Notes under the pieces: model-generated
The model's input: the letters and a program-made list of their open reading frames with translations, nothing else
What the model was told of the DNA's origin: nothing
The model's database searches: none
Translations under genes and position numbers: made by a program
In this document: in pieces, positions 46,851 through 56,612 of the stretch
How the letters are laid out: each line of letters starts with the position of its first letter
Numbering within the stretch: the first letter of the stretch is position 1
Source of the DNA: CAVVST01 sp963750995
GTDB taxonomy: Bacteria > Acidobacteriota > Vicinamibacteria > Vicinamibacterales > UBA2999
Direction: 5' to 3'
Assembly: GCA_963750995.1 (NCBI GenBank)
Contig: CAVVST010000005.1
Span: forward strand, 186,001-250,000
Length of the DNA: 64,000 nt

Positions 46851-47933
46851 TCAGGTTCGATACTTTGGGAACAATTTGACGGCGTTTTCGCGCTGAACTG
46901 CCTGCAATTCGTCGCCGCTGAAGACCCCCGCCAATCCGGCCGCGTGGTCGGCGATCGGTTCGGCCCGGCCGCCCGAATTCGACTCGGGATAGTCGGTGCC
47001 AAAGACGATCTGCGAGATCGGCACGACCCGGCGGAGCGCCCCCAGGGCGACCGGGTTGGTCTGCTGCGCCGTGTCGTAGAAGAAGCGCCGAATCTGGGCG
47101 AGCCGCCCCGCCCCGTCGTTGCGCGCCCGATCGGTCGGATCGAGCGAAACCGTACCGTCTGCGCCGAGCGCCAGCTTCCGGCCGACGATGCGTGACAGGA
47201 GGAAGGGCATGGTGCCGCCGGCATGCGCAAAGACCCAGCGAATGTTCGGGTAGCGCGCCGCCGCTCCGCTCTCCAGCAGGCTGACGATGGTTCGCGTGGT
47301 GTGTGTGCCGTACTCGATGGTCGCTTCGGTCGCGATACCGGGAACCAGGCCCTCGCTCCAGTGCGCGTCCTGCGGATGCGTGAACACGACGGCGTTCCGG
47401 CGGTTCAACTCCTCGAACAACGGTGCGAAGACCGGGTCACCGTGCCAGAGGTTCCCGTATGGCGTTCGCATGCAGATGCCATCCGCCTTGAGTACGTCGA
47501 GTGCGTACTCCGCTTCGCGCAGGCTGCCGTCGATGTCGAGCAGCGGCAGCGTCGCAAAGCTGCCGAAGCGCCCCGGGTGATCGACTCCGAGTTTGGCGTT
47601 GAACTCGTTGATCTGCCGGGCGACGGCGCGGATGGCCTGCAGGTCGGGCCCGTGCCAGATGCCCGGCGATACCACCGACAGCAGGCTGGTGTAGACGCCG
47701 CCGCGGTCCATGTCTTCGAGATGCTTTGACAGCGTCCAGGGATTGTTGGTCGGCAGTTCAGCCCGCTGTGCCTTGAGGAACGCCAGCCATGCGGGCGGGA
47801 CAGAGTGACAGTGGAAATCGATCAGCCTTGGCCGGGCTGGTTGCGCGGCGGAACCGCGCGCCCACAGCAGCCCGCCGGCCGCTGCGCCCGCAACGCCGGC
47901 GACGAATTCACGCCTGGACGGCTGATGCCGCAT
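46851..47933 (-). CDS. Tat-exported amidohydrolase, ACMSD-like
   Basis: A 360-residue protein with twin-arginine signal (SRREFVAGVAGAAAGGLL). Metal site LIDFHCHSVPPAW (HxH), AVVFTHPQDAHWSEG, WVFAHAGGTMPFLL and VFGTDYPESNSG. The order fits the Amidohydro_2 family, which includes 2-amino-3-carboxymuconate-6-semialdehyde decarboxylase and aromatic-acid decarboxylases. An exported member cannot easily be placed in a known pathway. Paralogue of 51827-52928. A WEGDT gene lies immediately upstream. Confidence 0.83.
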   Translation of the reverse strand: MRHQPSRREFVAGVAGAAAGGLLWARGSAAQPARPRLIDFHCHSVPPAWLAFLKAQRAELPTNNPWTLSKHLEDMDRGGVYTSLLSVVSPGIWHGPDLQAIRAVARQINEFNAKLGVDHPGRFGSFATLPLLDIDGSLREAEYALDVLKADGICMRTPYGNLWHGDPVFAPLFEELNRRNAVVFTHPQDAHWSEGLVPGIATEATIEYGTHTTRTIVSLLESGAAARYPNIRWVFAHAGGTMPFLLSRIVGRKLALGADGTVSLDPTDRARNDGAGRLAQIRRFFYDTAQQTNPVALGALRRVVPISQIVFGTDYPESNSGGRAEPIADHAAGLAGVFSGDELQAVQRENAVKLFPKYRT

Positions 47934-47957
47934 CGCGATTCCTGAGCCTCATGTTCG

Positions 47958-48794
47958 CTATTCCTCGGTGTACCGGGAGGGCGCCGCGATCAGCGCCTCG
48001 TTCCACGACACCTCGGGGTCGCAGATGAAATTTACCTGGTTGCGCAGCAGCGGCGGGTCGATTTTCTCGTAGTGCCAGGTGAAGACCCATGGTTGCTTGA
48101 GAAACAGCTTGTCCTCGACCGTATACGTGATGTCGAGCCTCGTCGGACTCACTTTTCTCCACCGCTCCGTCACTTTTTTCGCGGCCGAACTCGGCACGTG
48201 GATGTGGTCCTCGAGACCGTCAGGGTTGAAGGTGAAGTTGGTGGTTTCGATCACCAGCTCCTCGCCCTCGTACCAGCCGATCGAGTGGCCGTGGAACAGC
48301 TGCACGTGAGGTCCGGGATGCTTTCGCCCATCCAACCACACCGTGCGGCGGACCCCTTCAGTGAACGCATCGTTCGGAGAGTCGATGTGGAGTTCGCCGG
48401 CGCCGAGCTGGTACACCGAGCCGAGGTAGAAATCCTGGATCGCCGGCAGCGTATTGGGAATGCACAGATGCTTCTCGGACATCTGTTCATCGCGGAATTC
48501 CATCCACGCCAGGCCGCGCTTGTTCAGGAAGTCCTTCAGCCCAAACTTGGCACCGCCTTTCGCCTCCCACGGCTGGGAGCAGCGCAGCATCGGGGCGCCG
48601 GACGGATCCTTGATCGCGGCGCACGCTTCCCGCTGATCGAAGCCGCGTCCGTCCTCCGGCGTCCGCCAGAACCCGCCGAAGTCAGGGACGGTCGTGATCT
48701 CGAGCCGGGTCTCGGGACGCTGAGCCGCGATATCGGTCCCGGCACATACCAGGATCGCGGCGAGGCCGAGTCCCGCTGCCACACTGCGCTGCAT
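47958..48794 (-). CDS. WEGDT-type secreted protein
   Basis: A 278-residue exported protein (signal peptide MQRSVAAGLGLAAILVCAGT). Motifs: VPDFGGFWRTPEDGRGF, KHLCIPNTLPAIQDFYLG, TVWLDGRKHPGPHVQLFHGH, SIGWYEGEELVIETTNF, KVTERWRKVSPTRLDITYTV and the ending VSWNEALIAAPSRYTEE. It is very close to the product of 52962-53804, so these two are recent duplicates. Located between the TonB receptor and an amidohydrolase. Confidence 0.78.
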   Translation of the reverse strand: MQRSVAAGLGLAAILVCAGTDIAAQRPETRLEITTVPDFGGFWRTPEDGRGFDQREACAAIKDPSGAPMLRCSQPWEAKGGAKFGLKDFLNKRGLAWMEFRDEQMSEKHLCIPNTLPAIQDFYLGSVYQLGAGELHIDSPNDAFTEGVRRTVWLDGRKHPGPHVQLFHGHSIGWYEGEELVIETTNFTFNPDGLEDHIHVPSSAAKKVTERWRKVSPTRLDITYTVEDKLFLKQPWVFTWHYEKIDPPLLRNQVNFICDPEVSWNEALIAAPSRYTEE

Positions 48795-48850
48795 CGTCGT
48801 CTCCGTCAGGATGGGCGCGGGCGCGCCGGCGTGCCGGCGCGCCCGAGGTG

Positions 48851-51816
48851 TCAGAAGGCCAGGTTCAGCGTGAACTTGACAAACCGCGCGGTCAGGATCT
48901 CCTCCGGCGTGCGCCACGTATCGTACGCCGCGGTCTCCGCCAGCACCGGGTTGGCGTTGAGCAGGTTCGCGATGTCGATCCCGGCGGTCAGCCGCGACTG
49001 GTTGACCCGGAAGATCTTCGCCACGCGCAGATCGAGCTGGTTCCGGCGGTCGCCGTACAAGTCGCCGGCTTCGACGATGTTGACCGTCGCGTTCGCCGCG
49101 TTCCCAGACAGCGGACGCCCGAGCAACGGAGCGGCCATGGCGTTCAGCACCGTGTACTCGGCCGCCAGCTGCGGACCAGGGAGGCTCTGGAACGTGCCGC
49201 TGAGCTGCACGTCGATGCGCGGCAGAATGTAGCTTCCGAACATCTTCAGATTGGTCAGCAACGGCTCCTCGACGCGGCAGAAGTCCAGCGGCCGGTTGAG
49301 GCTCACGAACATCTCCGGCAGCTGCTCGACGATCTCGCAGTTGTCGACGGTGAACTGGCCGGTGCTGGTGCCGCCGCTGATCGTCAGATTCGCCGTCGGC
49401 CGCGCGGTCATGGTCACGTCGAAGCCCTGCCAGTACTCGCTCTTGTCGCCGTAGTTCGACGCGAACGTGATGTAGTTCCGCGCCAGCCCGAACTTCGCCG
49501 GCACGACGTCGCGTGCCGTGACCTGATAGCCGCCGCCGTCCGGCAGACCCGCATCGCGGGGCACCGTGATGGCGTAGGGGGTGAAGTCGGCTGGCGTGAC
49601 GTCGAGATTGTCAACCACGGCCCAATTGCCGAATGTCCGCCGGAAGAAGCTGACCTCGATAGACGTCCGCGGCAGGATTTCCTGCTGAACGCCGGTGGAG
49701 AATTCCCAGTTGTAGCCACGTATTCCCCACCCGCTCAGGGTCTCGGGATCGTACGACGCCCCCGGCGTGGACGTGCCGAAGAGGGGGTTGCCCGCGCCGC
49801 ACTCGCCGTTGGCCGCCTGATTCACCAGGTCGCAGTCAGGAACGAAGTTCCTGTTCGCGTCGTTCCAGTTCCGGTTCACGGTGGTGACGATCCGCCTCGC
49901 TGGAATGAGGTCGCGGCCGAACAGCCGCGTATCGGACTCCGCGGACATGCTGCCTTCGAGCGCCTGACCGGCCAGGTACCGGCCGAAGGTGACCTTCACC
50001 GCGGTCTTACCGTTACCGAATACGTCATAGGCGAGTCCGGTCCGCGGCGAGATGTCCTTCCAGCTCAGTCCCTCCGTCTCGGGGAACGTCAGCGTGCGGT
50101 TGGGCGTGAACTGCGTCGGAGGCAGCGTCGTCTCCGGGAAGCTCGTCTTGAAGTAGTCGAACCGGACTCCTCCCAACAGCGTCAGCCGCGAGAACGTCCA
50201 CCGGGTTTGCGTAAAGAGGCCGGTGTCTTGCGAGATGTCCGCCTTCTGCACGTGCGGCACTGCAAGCAGGGTGAGCCGATTCGGAACTCCGTTTCTGAAT
50301 CGATAGGTGATAGGCTCGCCGACCAGGTAATCGTTTCGCCTGGATTTCATCTGGCCGCCATTGAAGCCGACCTTGATCGTGTACAGGCCGCTGACGTACG
50401 AGGCCGCAAGGCGGTACGCCCGGCGGGTGAAGAGTCCTTCCTGAGAGGAGGACATGCCTCGATACGTGAGGCCGGTCGACTGCTCCATCACGGCGATCAA
50501 CGGCCAGGACCCTTCGGGATTGCCGATGCGCGGCAGCCGGTCCATCAGCACGCTGCCGTCGAGCAGCACCCGGTTCGTCATCGGCGCCGCCCAATCGATC
50601 GTCACGCTGTTCTTCACACCGAAGTAGGTGTTGTCGGCCGACTCGGGGGCAAGGACGGCACTCGCCGGGTCGCAGGTGCAGACTTCGTTCGCCTCGTAGC
50701 CGACGTTGAACTTATGCCTCGGCGTCGCCTGCCAGGTGAGGCGCCCGACACCCGACCACGCATTCACCTCGCTGATTGCCTGCGGGCCAGTCGTGTCGGG
50801 GTCATACGTCCACGCACTCGCGTTGCCCGCGTTTCTGTTCGCGAAGGTGGGAGCGAATTTCCACGATCCGGTATGACGGCCGGTGGCAAAGAACCAGAGC
50901 TTGTCCGCTTGATCGGACCGCCCAGCGTCGGGTTGACGTCCCAGATCCGCTTAAGCTTGTTCGGTGCACCCAGACCACGCTCCTCCAGCTCCGCCGAGTA
51001 GTTGCTGCCCTGGAGCGAATCGGTCATGAATGCCGTGAGCACCGTCCCATGGACGACGTTCCCGCCCTCGGCGGGGATCAGGTTCATGCGGACGCCGCTC
51101 AGCGCCTGCTCCGCGTCGCCCGCCGCGAAGTCGATCGCAATCTCCTGGTATTGCGCGGTGTTGGCCACCCCCTGTGGGGAAGACCCGGTGTGGAAATTCG
51201 TCAGCGACAGCCCGTTCGCCATCTGTTGCAGGTCGGTGTTGCGGCTGCCGTGCACCGTCACGCCGGCGCCGGTGGGCCTCACCCCCTCGCTGCCGCCGAT
51301 ATCCGCGGCACTGCCCCCAGTCATGGTGACGGCCGGCATGAGGCCGGCCAGGAACACCGGCGTCCGGTTGACGGGCAGGCTATCCACCAATTCGGCATTG
51401 AGCACGCCCTGGCGGCCCACGCTCTGCAGGTCCACGACCGGCGTTTCACCGGTCACGGTGATGGTCTCTTCGAGCGCGCTCACCTGCAACGTGGTATTCA
51501 CCGTCGCGACGAACGTGCCGCTCAACTCGACCCCTTCGTGTCTGACCGTCCTGAACCCGGGGAGGACGAAGGTGACAGTGTAGACGCCCGGCCGCAGATT
51601 CTCGATGCGGTACAGTCCGCTGCCATCACTGACAGTCGTACGCACTTTTTCAATCAGGGCCGGGCTGGCCGCTTCCACGGTCACTCCTGGCATCACGGCG
51701 CCGGACGTGTCGCGGACCGCTCCCGCGATCGCCGCCTGGGCGAAGGTCGTTGCCGGCAGCAGCATCAGACTGGCGACAATCAGCGCACACCGAATCATCA
51801 TCGTCAACCCTGTCAT
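48851..51816 (-). CDS. TonB-dependent receptor, Oar-like (one frameshift)
   Basis: About 988 residues joined; GAGGGAG ribosome-binding site before the ATG at 51816. Signal peptide MMIRCALIVASLMLLPATTF; IAGAVRDTSGAVMPGVTVEA; ETITVTGETPVVDLQSVGRQ; IPAEGGNVVHGTVLTAF; DVNPTLGGPIKR; then after a shift near 50910 WQATPRHKFNVGYEANEVCT, WNDANRNFVPDCD and the end VKFTLNLAF. It diverges from the other three receptors in the plug, so its ligand may differ. Within the operon it sits between two WEGDT-amidohydrolase modules, 10 bp after the amidohydrolase stop. Confidence 0.87.
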
Positions 51817-51826
51817 CTCTGCTCCC

Positions 51827-52928
51827 TCATCTTGACGCGCCTACAGCCATTCGATACTTCGGAAACAACCTGAGGGCGTTCTCAGACTCCACCGCCCGCA
51901 GCTCTTCGCCGCTGAATACGCCGGCAAGCCCGCGGCGTGATCGAGCAGGCGGCGACGCACGCCCGCCCGAGTCCGACGCCGGGTAGTCGGTGCCGAACAC
52001 GATCTGCGAGATGGGCACGACCCGGCGAAGCGCGCCCAGCGCGACGACGTTGGTCTGCTGCGCGACTTCGTAGTAGAACCGGCGCAGCAGCGCGAGCCGC
52101 TCGGCGCCTCCCGCCGCGAGGTATCGGCTCGGATCGAGCGTCACCATGCCGTCGGGCCCGGGCGGCAGCTTCCGGCCGACGATGCGCGCCAGCAGGAACG
52201 GCATGGTGCCGCCGGCGTGCGCGAACACCCAGCGGATGTTGGGATATCGCGCCGCCATGCCGCTCTCGAGCAGGCTCACGATCGTGCGCGTCGTGTGCGT
52301 GCCGTATTCGATAGACGACTGGCTCGGGATGCCCGGCACCAGGTTTTCGCAGCAGTCCGCATCCTGGGGATGCGTGAACACGACGGCGTTGCGCCGGTTC
52401 AGTTCCTCGTAAAGGGGCGCGAATATCGGATCGCCATGCCAGACGTTCCCGTACGGCGTGCGCATGCAGATGCCGTCCGCCTTGAGAACGTCGAGGGCAT
52501 ACGCCACTTCGGGCAGGCTGCCCTCGACATCGGGCAGCGGCAGCGTCGCGAAAGTTGCCGAACCGGCCGGGATGATCGACACCCAGCCTGGCGGTGAACT
52601 CGTTGACCTCCCGCGCGACCTTGCGGATGGCGCGCGAGGTCGCGGCCGTGCCAGATGCCGGGCGACGCCAGCGACAGCAGGCTCGTCGCCACGCCCGCCG
52701 CTCCATGTCGTCGAGATGCTTGGCAGCGCCAGGAGTTGCCGGGCGAACCGAGACGCTGCGGCCTTCAAGAAAGGCCACCCAGGCGGGCGGCACTGGATGG
52801 CAATGGAAGTCGATGCGATGCGGACTGCGGGCCTGCGCCGGCCGAACGCTGCGGCAGGAGGAGACCCGCCGGCGGCGAGGCCGACAAGCCCCGCAGCGAA
52901 TTCACGCCGAGGTGGGGCGGTAGTTCAT
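51827..52928 (-). CDS. exported amidohydrolase, ACMSD-like (several frameshifts)
   Basis: The last 260 residues are intact: DVLKADGICMRTPYGNVWHG, AVVFTHPQDADCCENL, WVFAHAGGTMPFLLARIVGR and IVFGTDYPASDSGG. They match the product of 46851-47933 nearly throughout. Upstream of about 52560 the same protein is spread over three frames (PPAWVAFLEG; ATSLLSLASPGIWHGRDL; REFAAGLVGLA), needing at least four base corrections between 52560 and 52910. The start is taken as the ATG at 52928. In-frame TGA at codon 9 results from the same problem. Confidence 0.72.
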
Positions 52929-52961
52929 GTCGGACTCCTGCGCGCAAGGAAGGCACGGTTC

Positions 52962-53804
52962 TTATTCCTCTGTGTAGCTGGACGGCGCCGCGATTTGCGC
53001 TTCGTTCCACGAGACGTCCGGATCGCAGACGAAGTTCACCTGGTTCCGCGGCAGCGGCGGCGGCACCTTCTCGTAGTGCCAGGTGAACACCAGCGGCTTC
53101 TTGAGAAAGAGCCTGTCCTCGACGGTGTAGGTGATGTCCATCCGGGTCGGGCTCAGCTTGTGCCAGCGCTCCGTGACGACCTTGGTCGCGGAGCTCGGCA
53201 CGTGCGTGTGGTCTTCGATGCCATCCGGATTGAACGTGAAGTTCGTCGTCTCGATCACCAGATCCTGTCCCTCGTACCACCCGATCGCGTGGCCGTGGAA
53301 CAACTGGACGTGCGGGCCGGGATGTTTCCGGCCGTCCATCCAGACCACGCGCCGGACCCCTTCGGTGAACGCATCGTTCGGCGATTCGATATGGATCTCA
53401 CCCGCGCCGAGCTGGAAGACGTTGCCGACATACTTGTCCTGGATCGCCGGAAGAGTATTCGGGATGCAGAGATGTTTTTCAGACATCTGCTCGTCACGGA
53501 ATTCCATCCACGCCAGTCCGCGTTTGTTCAGGTGATCCTTGACACCGAACGTCGCGCCCCCCTTGGCCTCCCAGGGCAGCGAGCACCGAAGCATCGGGCC
53601 GCCCGAGGGATCCTTGAGCGCCGCGCACGCTTCTTCCGCTCTGAATCCATGGCCCGGTACATAGTTGCCATCGATGATCTGCCAGAACCCGCTGAAGTCC
53701 GGGACTTCCTTGATCTCGAGTCTCGTCGACTCCGGGCGCTGCGCCCCGAGCTCGATGCCCGCTGCGAGCACCAGCACGGTGCCGAAGAAGAGTGCTTTCC
53801 TCAT
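52962..53804 (-). CDS. WEGDT-type secreted protein
   Basis: A 280-residue exported protein (signal peptide MRKALFFGTVLVLAAGIELG) from an ATG with a GGGAGG ribosome-binding site; a GTG seven codons upstream is less likely. Motifs: VPDFSGFWQIIDGNYVPGHG, KHLCIPNTLPAIQDKYVG, VVWMDGRKHPGPHVQLFHGH, AIGWYEGQDLVIETTNF and the end VSWNEAQIAAPSSYTEE. Duplicate of 47958-48794. It precedes an amidohydrolase gene in the same order as the other copy. Confidence 0.8.
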   Translation of the reverse strand: MRKALFFGTVLVLAAGIELGAQRPESTRLEIKEVPDFSGFWQIIDGNYVPGHGFRAEEACAALKDPSGGPMLRCSLPWEAKGGATFGVKDHLNKRGLAWMEFRDEQMSEKHLCIPNTLPAIQDKYVGNVFQLGAGEIHIESPNDAFTEGVRRVVWMDGRKHPGPHVQLFHGHAIGWYEGQDLVIETTNFTFNPDGIEDHTHVPSSATKVVTERWHKLSPTRMDITYTVEDRLFLKKPLVFTWHYEKVPPPLPRNQVNFVCDPDVSWNEAQIAAPSSYTEE

Positions 53805-53821
53805 CGCTGTGTTCCTCCCGG

Positions 53822-54349
53822 TCACGACACCTTGTTAAATGTCAGATACAGCGTCCCTGAACCGCCCGGCGTCTCGTAGTCGCGCTGAATCGACAGCACG
53901 CCGCCGTTCAGCGTCAGGACGTCGCGCCGCTGGCCCAGTCCCTGCGTGAGATGCAGGTACAGCTTGTTTCCCATCCAGCGTCCCCTGGTCTTGGTCGGGC
54001 CGTTGAGCCGCGGCTCGCCGCCGTCGCCGCCGGGCGGAAGGGGGTTGTCGGTCTGGGTGAAATCGAGCTTGAACTGAAGCGTCCGCACCCACCCGTCGCT
54101 CATCGTGCTCTCGAAGGTCATGTCGCTGCCGTTGTGCGCGATCTTGACCGTGACCGGAGAGGCCTCGAGCGCCCGCAGCGCGCCGCGGTCGTCGCCGCCG
54201 CCCCGCCCGCCGCCGCGCCCGGTGGTCGGCGGGTCCTGCTTGGCCAGCTTCCACGTCCCGGAAAAGTCGGGCTGCTGCTGCGCCTCGACGGCCGCAGCCG
54301 TCTGCAGCGCGAACACCAACGCCACGACGGATACGGCAATGCCGTTCAT
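53822..54349 (-). CDS. small secreted protein with FSGTWKL domain
   Basis: A 175-residue exported protein (signal peptide MNGIAVSVVALVFALQTAAA). It begins QPDFSGTWKLAKQD, then a Gly/Arg-rich loop (TTGRGGGRGGGDDRG), strands VTVKIAHNGSDMTFESTMSD, TRGRWMGNKLYLHLTQGLGQ and the ending GGSGTLYLTFNKVS. The pattern is that of short lipocalin-like secreted proteins of Acidobacteriota; role unknown. The ATG at 54349 lies one base after the NHL gene stop, indicating coupling. Confidence 0.72.
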   Translation of the reverse strand: MNGIAVSVVALVFALQTAAAVEAQQQPDFSGTWKLAKQDPPTTGRGGGRGGGDDRGALRALEASPVTVKIAHNGSDMTFESTMSDGWVRTLQFKLDFTQTDNPLPPGGDGGEPRLNGPTKTRGRWMGNKLYLHLTQGLGQRRDVLTLNGGVLSIQRDYETPGGSGTLYLTFNKVS

Positions 54350-54350
54350 G

Positions 54351-55499
54351 CTAGTTGCTCGCATTCTTCGGCATGAGCCGCTGCTGATGGAATATCTTGG
54401 CCGGATCCGCGCCCGGCCTGGGCGCGAACTTCTGCGCACGTCCGCCGAACACCTCGGCGACATACAGGTTCCCATCGCTGTCGCCCGAGAACTCGTGCAC
54501 CGACCACATTTCGCCCGGGGCGGTGCCGTAGGTTCCCCAGTGATACAGCAGCTTGCCGTTCAAGTCGTACTTCAGGAACTCGTTCAGCACGCCCGACGAC
54601 ACCCAGAGGAATCCGTCCTCGCTGACCCGGATGGTGTAAGGGTTGCGGATGTTCGGCCACTGGTCGAGGAACTTGCCCTCCGCGTCGAAGATCTGGATGC
54701 GGTCGTTGCTCCGATCGGCGACATACACGCGGCCGTTCCGGTCGGTGGCAATCGCGTGCGGCGTATCGAACTGGCCCGGCGCGGTGCCCTTCGTCCCCCA
54801 CATCTTGAGGAACTTCCCGTTCCTGTCGAACTTCAGCACGCGCGTATTGCCGTAGCCGTCGCTCACGAAGAACGACCCGTCGGGCAGGAAGGCCACGTCG
54901 GTCGGCCGGCGGAAGTGCGTCGGGTCGTCGTTGTCGCCAAAGATGCCCGATTCGCCGAGTGTCAGGAGCAGCTTCTTGCCGTCGTTGCTGAACTTGAACA
55001 CCTGGTGGCGCATGTCGTCGACCACCCAGACCGCACGCTCCGGGTCGTACGGGCTCATGATGATTTGATGCGGGCCGCGGCCGTCCTGGAAGAGGGGATC
55101 CCACTGCGTCCAGGCTTCGACGATGTTGCCGGAGGCATCGAGGACCAGGATGCAGTTGCGCATGTCAGGCACCTGCGAGGTCGCCTGCATGCCGAGCGCG
55201 CCGAACGCGCCGGTGAAGTTCGGCGGAACCTTCCGGCCGTTGACGGTTTCCGGCAGGATGATTTCACCGCGGACGGAGACGTACACCCGGTTCGGCGATT
55301 CCGCCCAGATGCCTGATGTGGATCCGAAGATCCGTCCCGGCTTGGCCAGCCGCGACGGCAGCGGCCATTTCGGAACCACGTTGTAGGGACCCGTGTAGTC
55401 GTCGCCGCCCTTCTCCTGCCCCTGCAGGGTTGCCAGCGACGGACCGGCTGCCGCACCGAGCCCGATCACGATCGACAATGCGAGCATCCACGAACGCAT
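54351..55499 (-). CDS. secreted NHL-repeat beta-propeller protein
   Basis: A 382-residue exported protein (signal peptide MRSWMLALSIVIGLGAAAGP). Six or so NHL blades: HQIIMSPYDPERAVWVVDDM, RRPTDVAFLPDGSFFVSDGY, TPHAIATDRNGRVYVADRSN, NPYTIRVSEDGFLWVSSGVL and VHEFSGDSDGNLYVAEVFGG. The general look recalls peptidyl-alpha-hydroxyglycine alpha-amidating lyase-like propellers, but the catalytic residues were not checked. It follows an amidohydrolase gene by 24 bp and precedes the small secreted gene by 1 bp. Confidence 0.8.
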   Translation of the reverse strand: MRSWMLALSIVIGLGAAAGPSLATLQGQEKGGDDYTGPYNVVPKWPLPSRLAKPGRIFGSTSGIWAESPNRVYVSVRGEIILPETVNGRKVPPNFTGAFGALGMQATSQVPDMRNCILVLDASGNIVEAWTQWDPLFQDGRGPHQIIMSPYDPERAVWVVDDMRHQVFKFSNDGKKLLLTLGESGIFGDNDDPTHFRRPTDVAFLPDGSFFVSDGYGNTRVLKFDRNGKFLKMWGTKGTAPGQFDTPHAIATDRNGRVYVADRSNDRIQIFDAEGKFLDQWPNIRNPYTIRVSEDGFLWVSSGVLNEFLKYDLNGKLLYHWGTYGTAPGEMWSVHEFSGDSDGNLYVAEVFGGRAQKFAPRPGADPAKIFHQQRLMPKNASN

Positions 55500-55523
55500 G
55501 GCTATTCCTCGTCCGATTGACGG

Positions 55524-56609
55524 TTACAGCGGCAGCAGCCGCAGCGCGTTTTCGCGGTAAATGGTGTTGAGCTCGGCGGCCGTGAAGACGCCGGCATCGC
55601 GCATACCGTCGACGTCGACGTCGATGGTGCTCCACGGGTAGTCGGTGCCGAACAGGATCCGCGACACGCCGGCCACCACCTTGAGCGCCGGCATCGCGGC
55701 GGCATTGGCGCTCTGCGCCGTGTCGTAGAAGAAGTTGTTCCTCAGCCAGTACAGCCGTTCGCCCGGCTTGGGTGTGCCATTGAGCTTCGGGGCAACCGGC
55801 TCGCCGACCACCCGTTGAATCATGAACGGGAGCGTCCCGCCGGCATGCGACATCAACCACTTGATGTCCGGGTACTTCTCCGGTGCCTTGCTGGCCATCA
55901 GGCTGGTGATCGCCACCGTCGTGTCATTGCCGTACCACACGTTCGCGGCGCTGACGCCCGGCACCAGCTCGACGCTCCAGTCGGGTTCGTTCGGATGGGT
56001 ATAGACGACCGCTTTGCGCCGATTCAGCTCGGCGAGGATCGCATCGAGCTTCTTGTCGCCGAGATACGTCGTGCCGATGCTCGTGCCCATGCAGAAGCCG
56101 GGCGCCTTGAGCGTGTCGGCGGCGTACTCGATCTCCTTCAGGCTGCCGTCGATGTCGGTCTGCGGAATGACGGCGAACAGACGGAAGTGCCCTTTCGAGT
56201 CGCCGCAGATGCGCGCGCCGTACTCGTTGGTCTCACGCGCCAGGTTCCGCATCAGGTCGCCGGTGTAGATGTTCACGCCCTCTTTGGTCAGCCGCGCGGT
56301 GCGGGTGAAGTAGGTCGCGGCCGACTGGTAGGCCAGGTCGATCCCGTATTTCTGCATCCCCTCGATCGCGATCTGCGGCGTCCACTGAGTACGCGTCAGC
56401 GGTTCGCGGTCGAACTGCGGCACGCGGATGCCGTGCGAGTCGAGGAACTTCGTCAGTCCCGGCGACTGGTAGTGGTGATGGAAGTCGATGCGGCGCGGCA
56501 TCGCCGCCGACTGCGCGGCGGCCGGCTCCGGACGCGACAGCATGGCCCCCGCCGTCACGGCGGCCAGCCCGGTCAGAAACTCGCGTCGGTCGGTCAGTTG
56601 GTCGGCCAT
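55524..56609 (-). CDS. Tat-exported amidohydrolase, ACMSD-like
   Basis: A 361-residue protein with Tat signal (DRREFLTGLAAVTAGAML). Metal residues in RRIDFHHHYQSPGLTKFLDS, AVVYTHPNEPDWSVEL, WLMSHAGGTLPFMIQ and ILFGTDYPWST. It shares the family of the two other amidohydrolases in the operon but is more distant. The start is 3 bp after the stop of the enolase-superfamily gene, so the two are surely cotranscribed. Substrate unknown; decarboxylation or hydrolysis of an aromatic or semialdehyde compound is possible. Confidence 0.83.
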   Translation of the reverse strand: MADQLTDRREFLTGLAAVTAGAMLSRPEPAAAQSAAMPRRIDFHHHYQSPGLTKFLDSHGIRVPQFDREPLTRTQWTPQIAIEGMQKYGIDLAYQSAATYFTRTARLTKEGVNIYTGDLMRNLARETNEYGARICGDSKGHFRLFAVIPQTDIDGSLKEIEYAADTLKAPGFCMGTSIGTTYLGDKKLDAILAELNRRKAVVYTHPNEPDWSVELVPGVSAANVWYGNDTTVAITSLMASKAPEKYPDIKWLMSHAGGTLPFMIQRVVGEPVAPKLNGTPKPGERLYWLRNNFFYDTAQSANAAAMPALKVVAGVSRILFGTDYPWSTIDVDVDGMRDAGVFTAAELNTIYRENALRLLPL

Positions 56610-56612
56610 GCC

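Noticed and set aside
52895..52928. TGA at codon 9 of the amidohydrolase at 51827 as selenocysteine
   Set aside because: It falls in the signal peptide, where paralogues have RREF; a frame error explains it.
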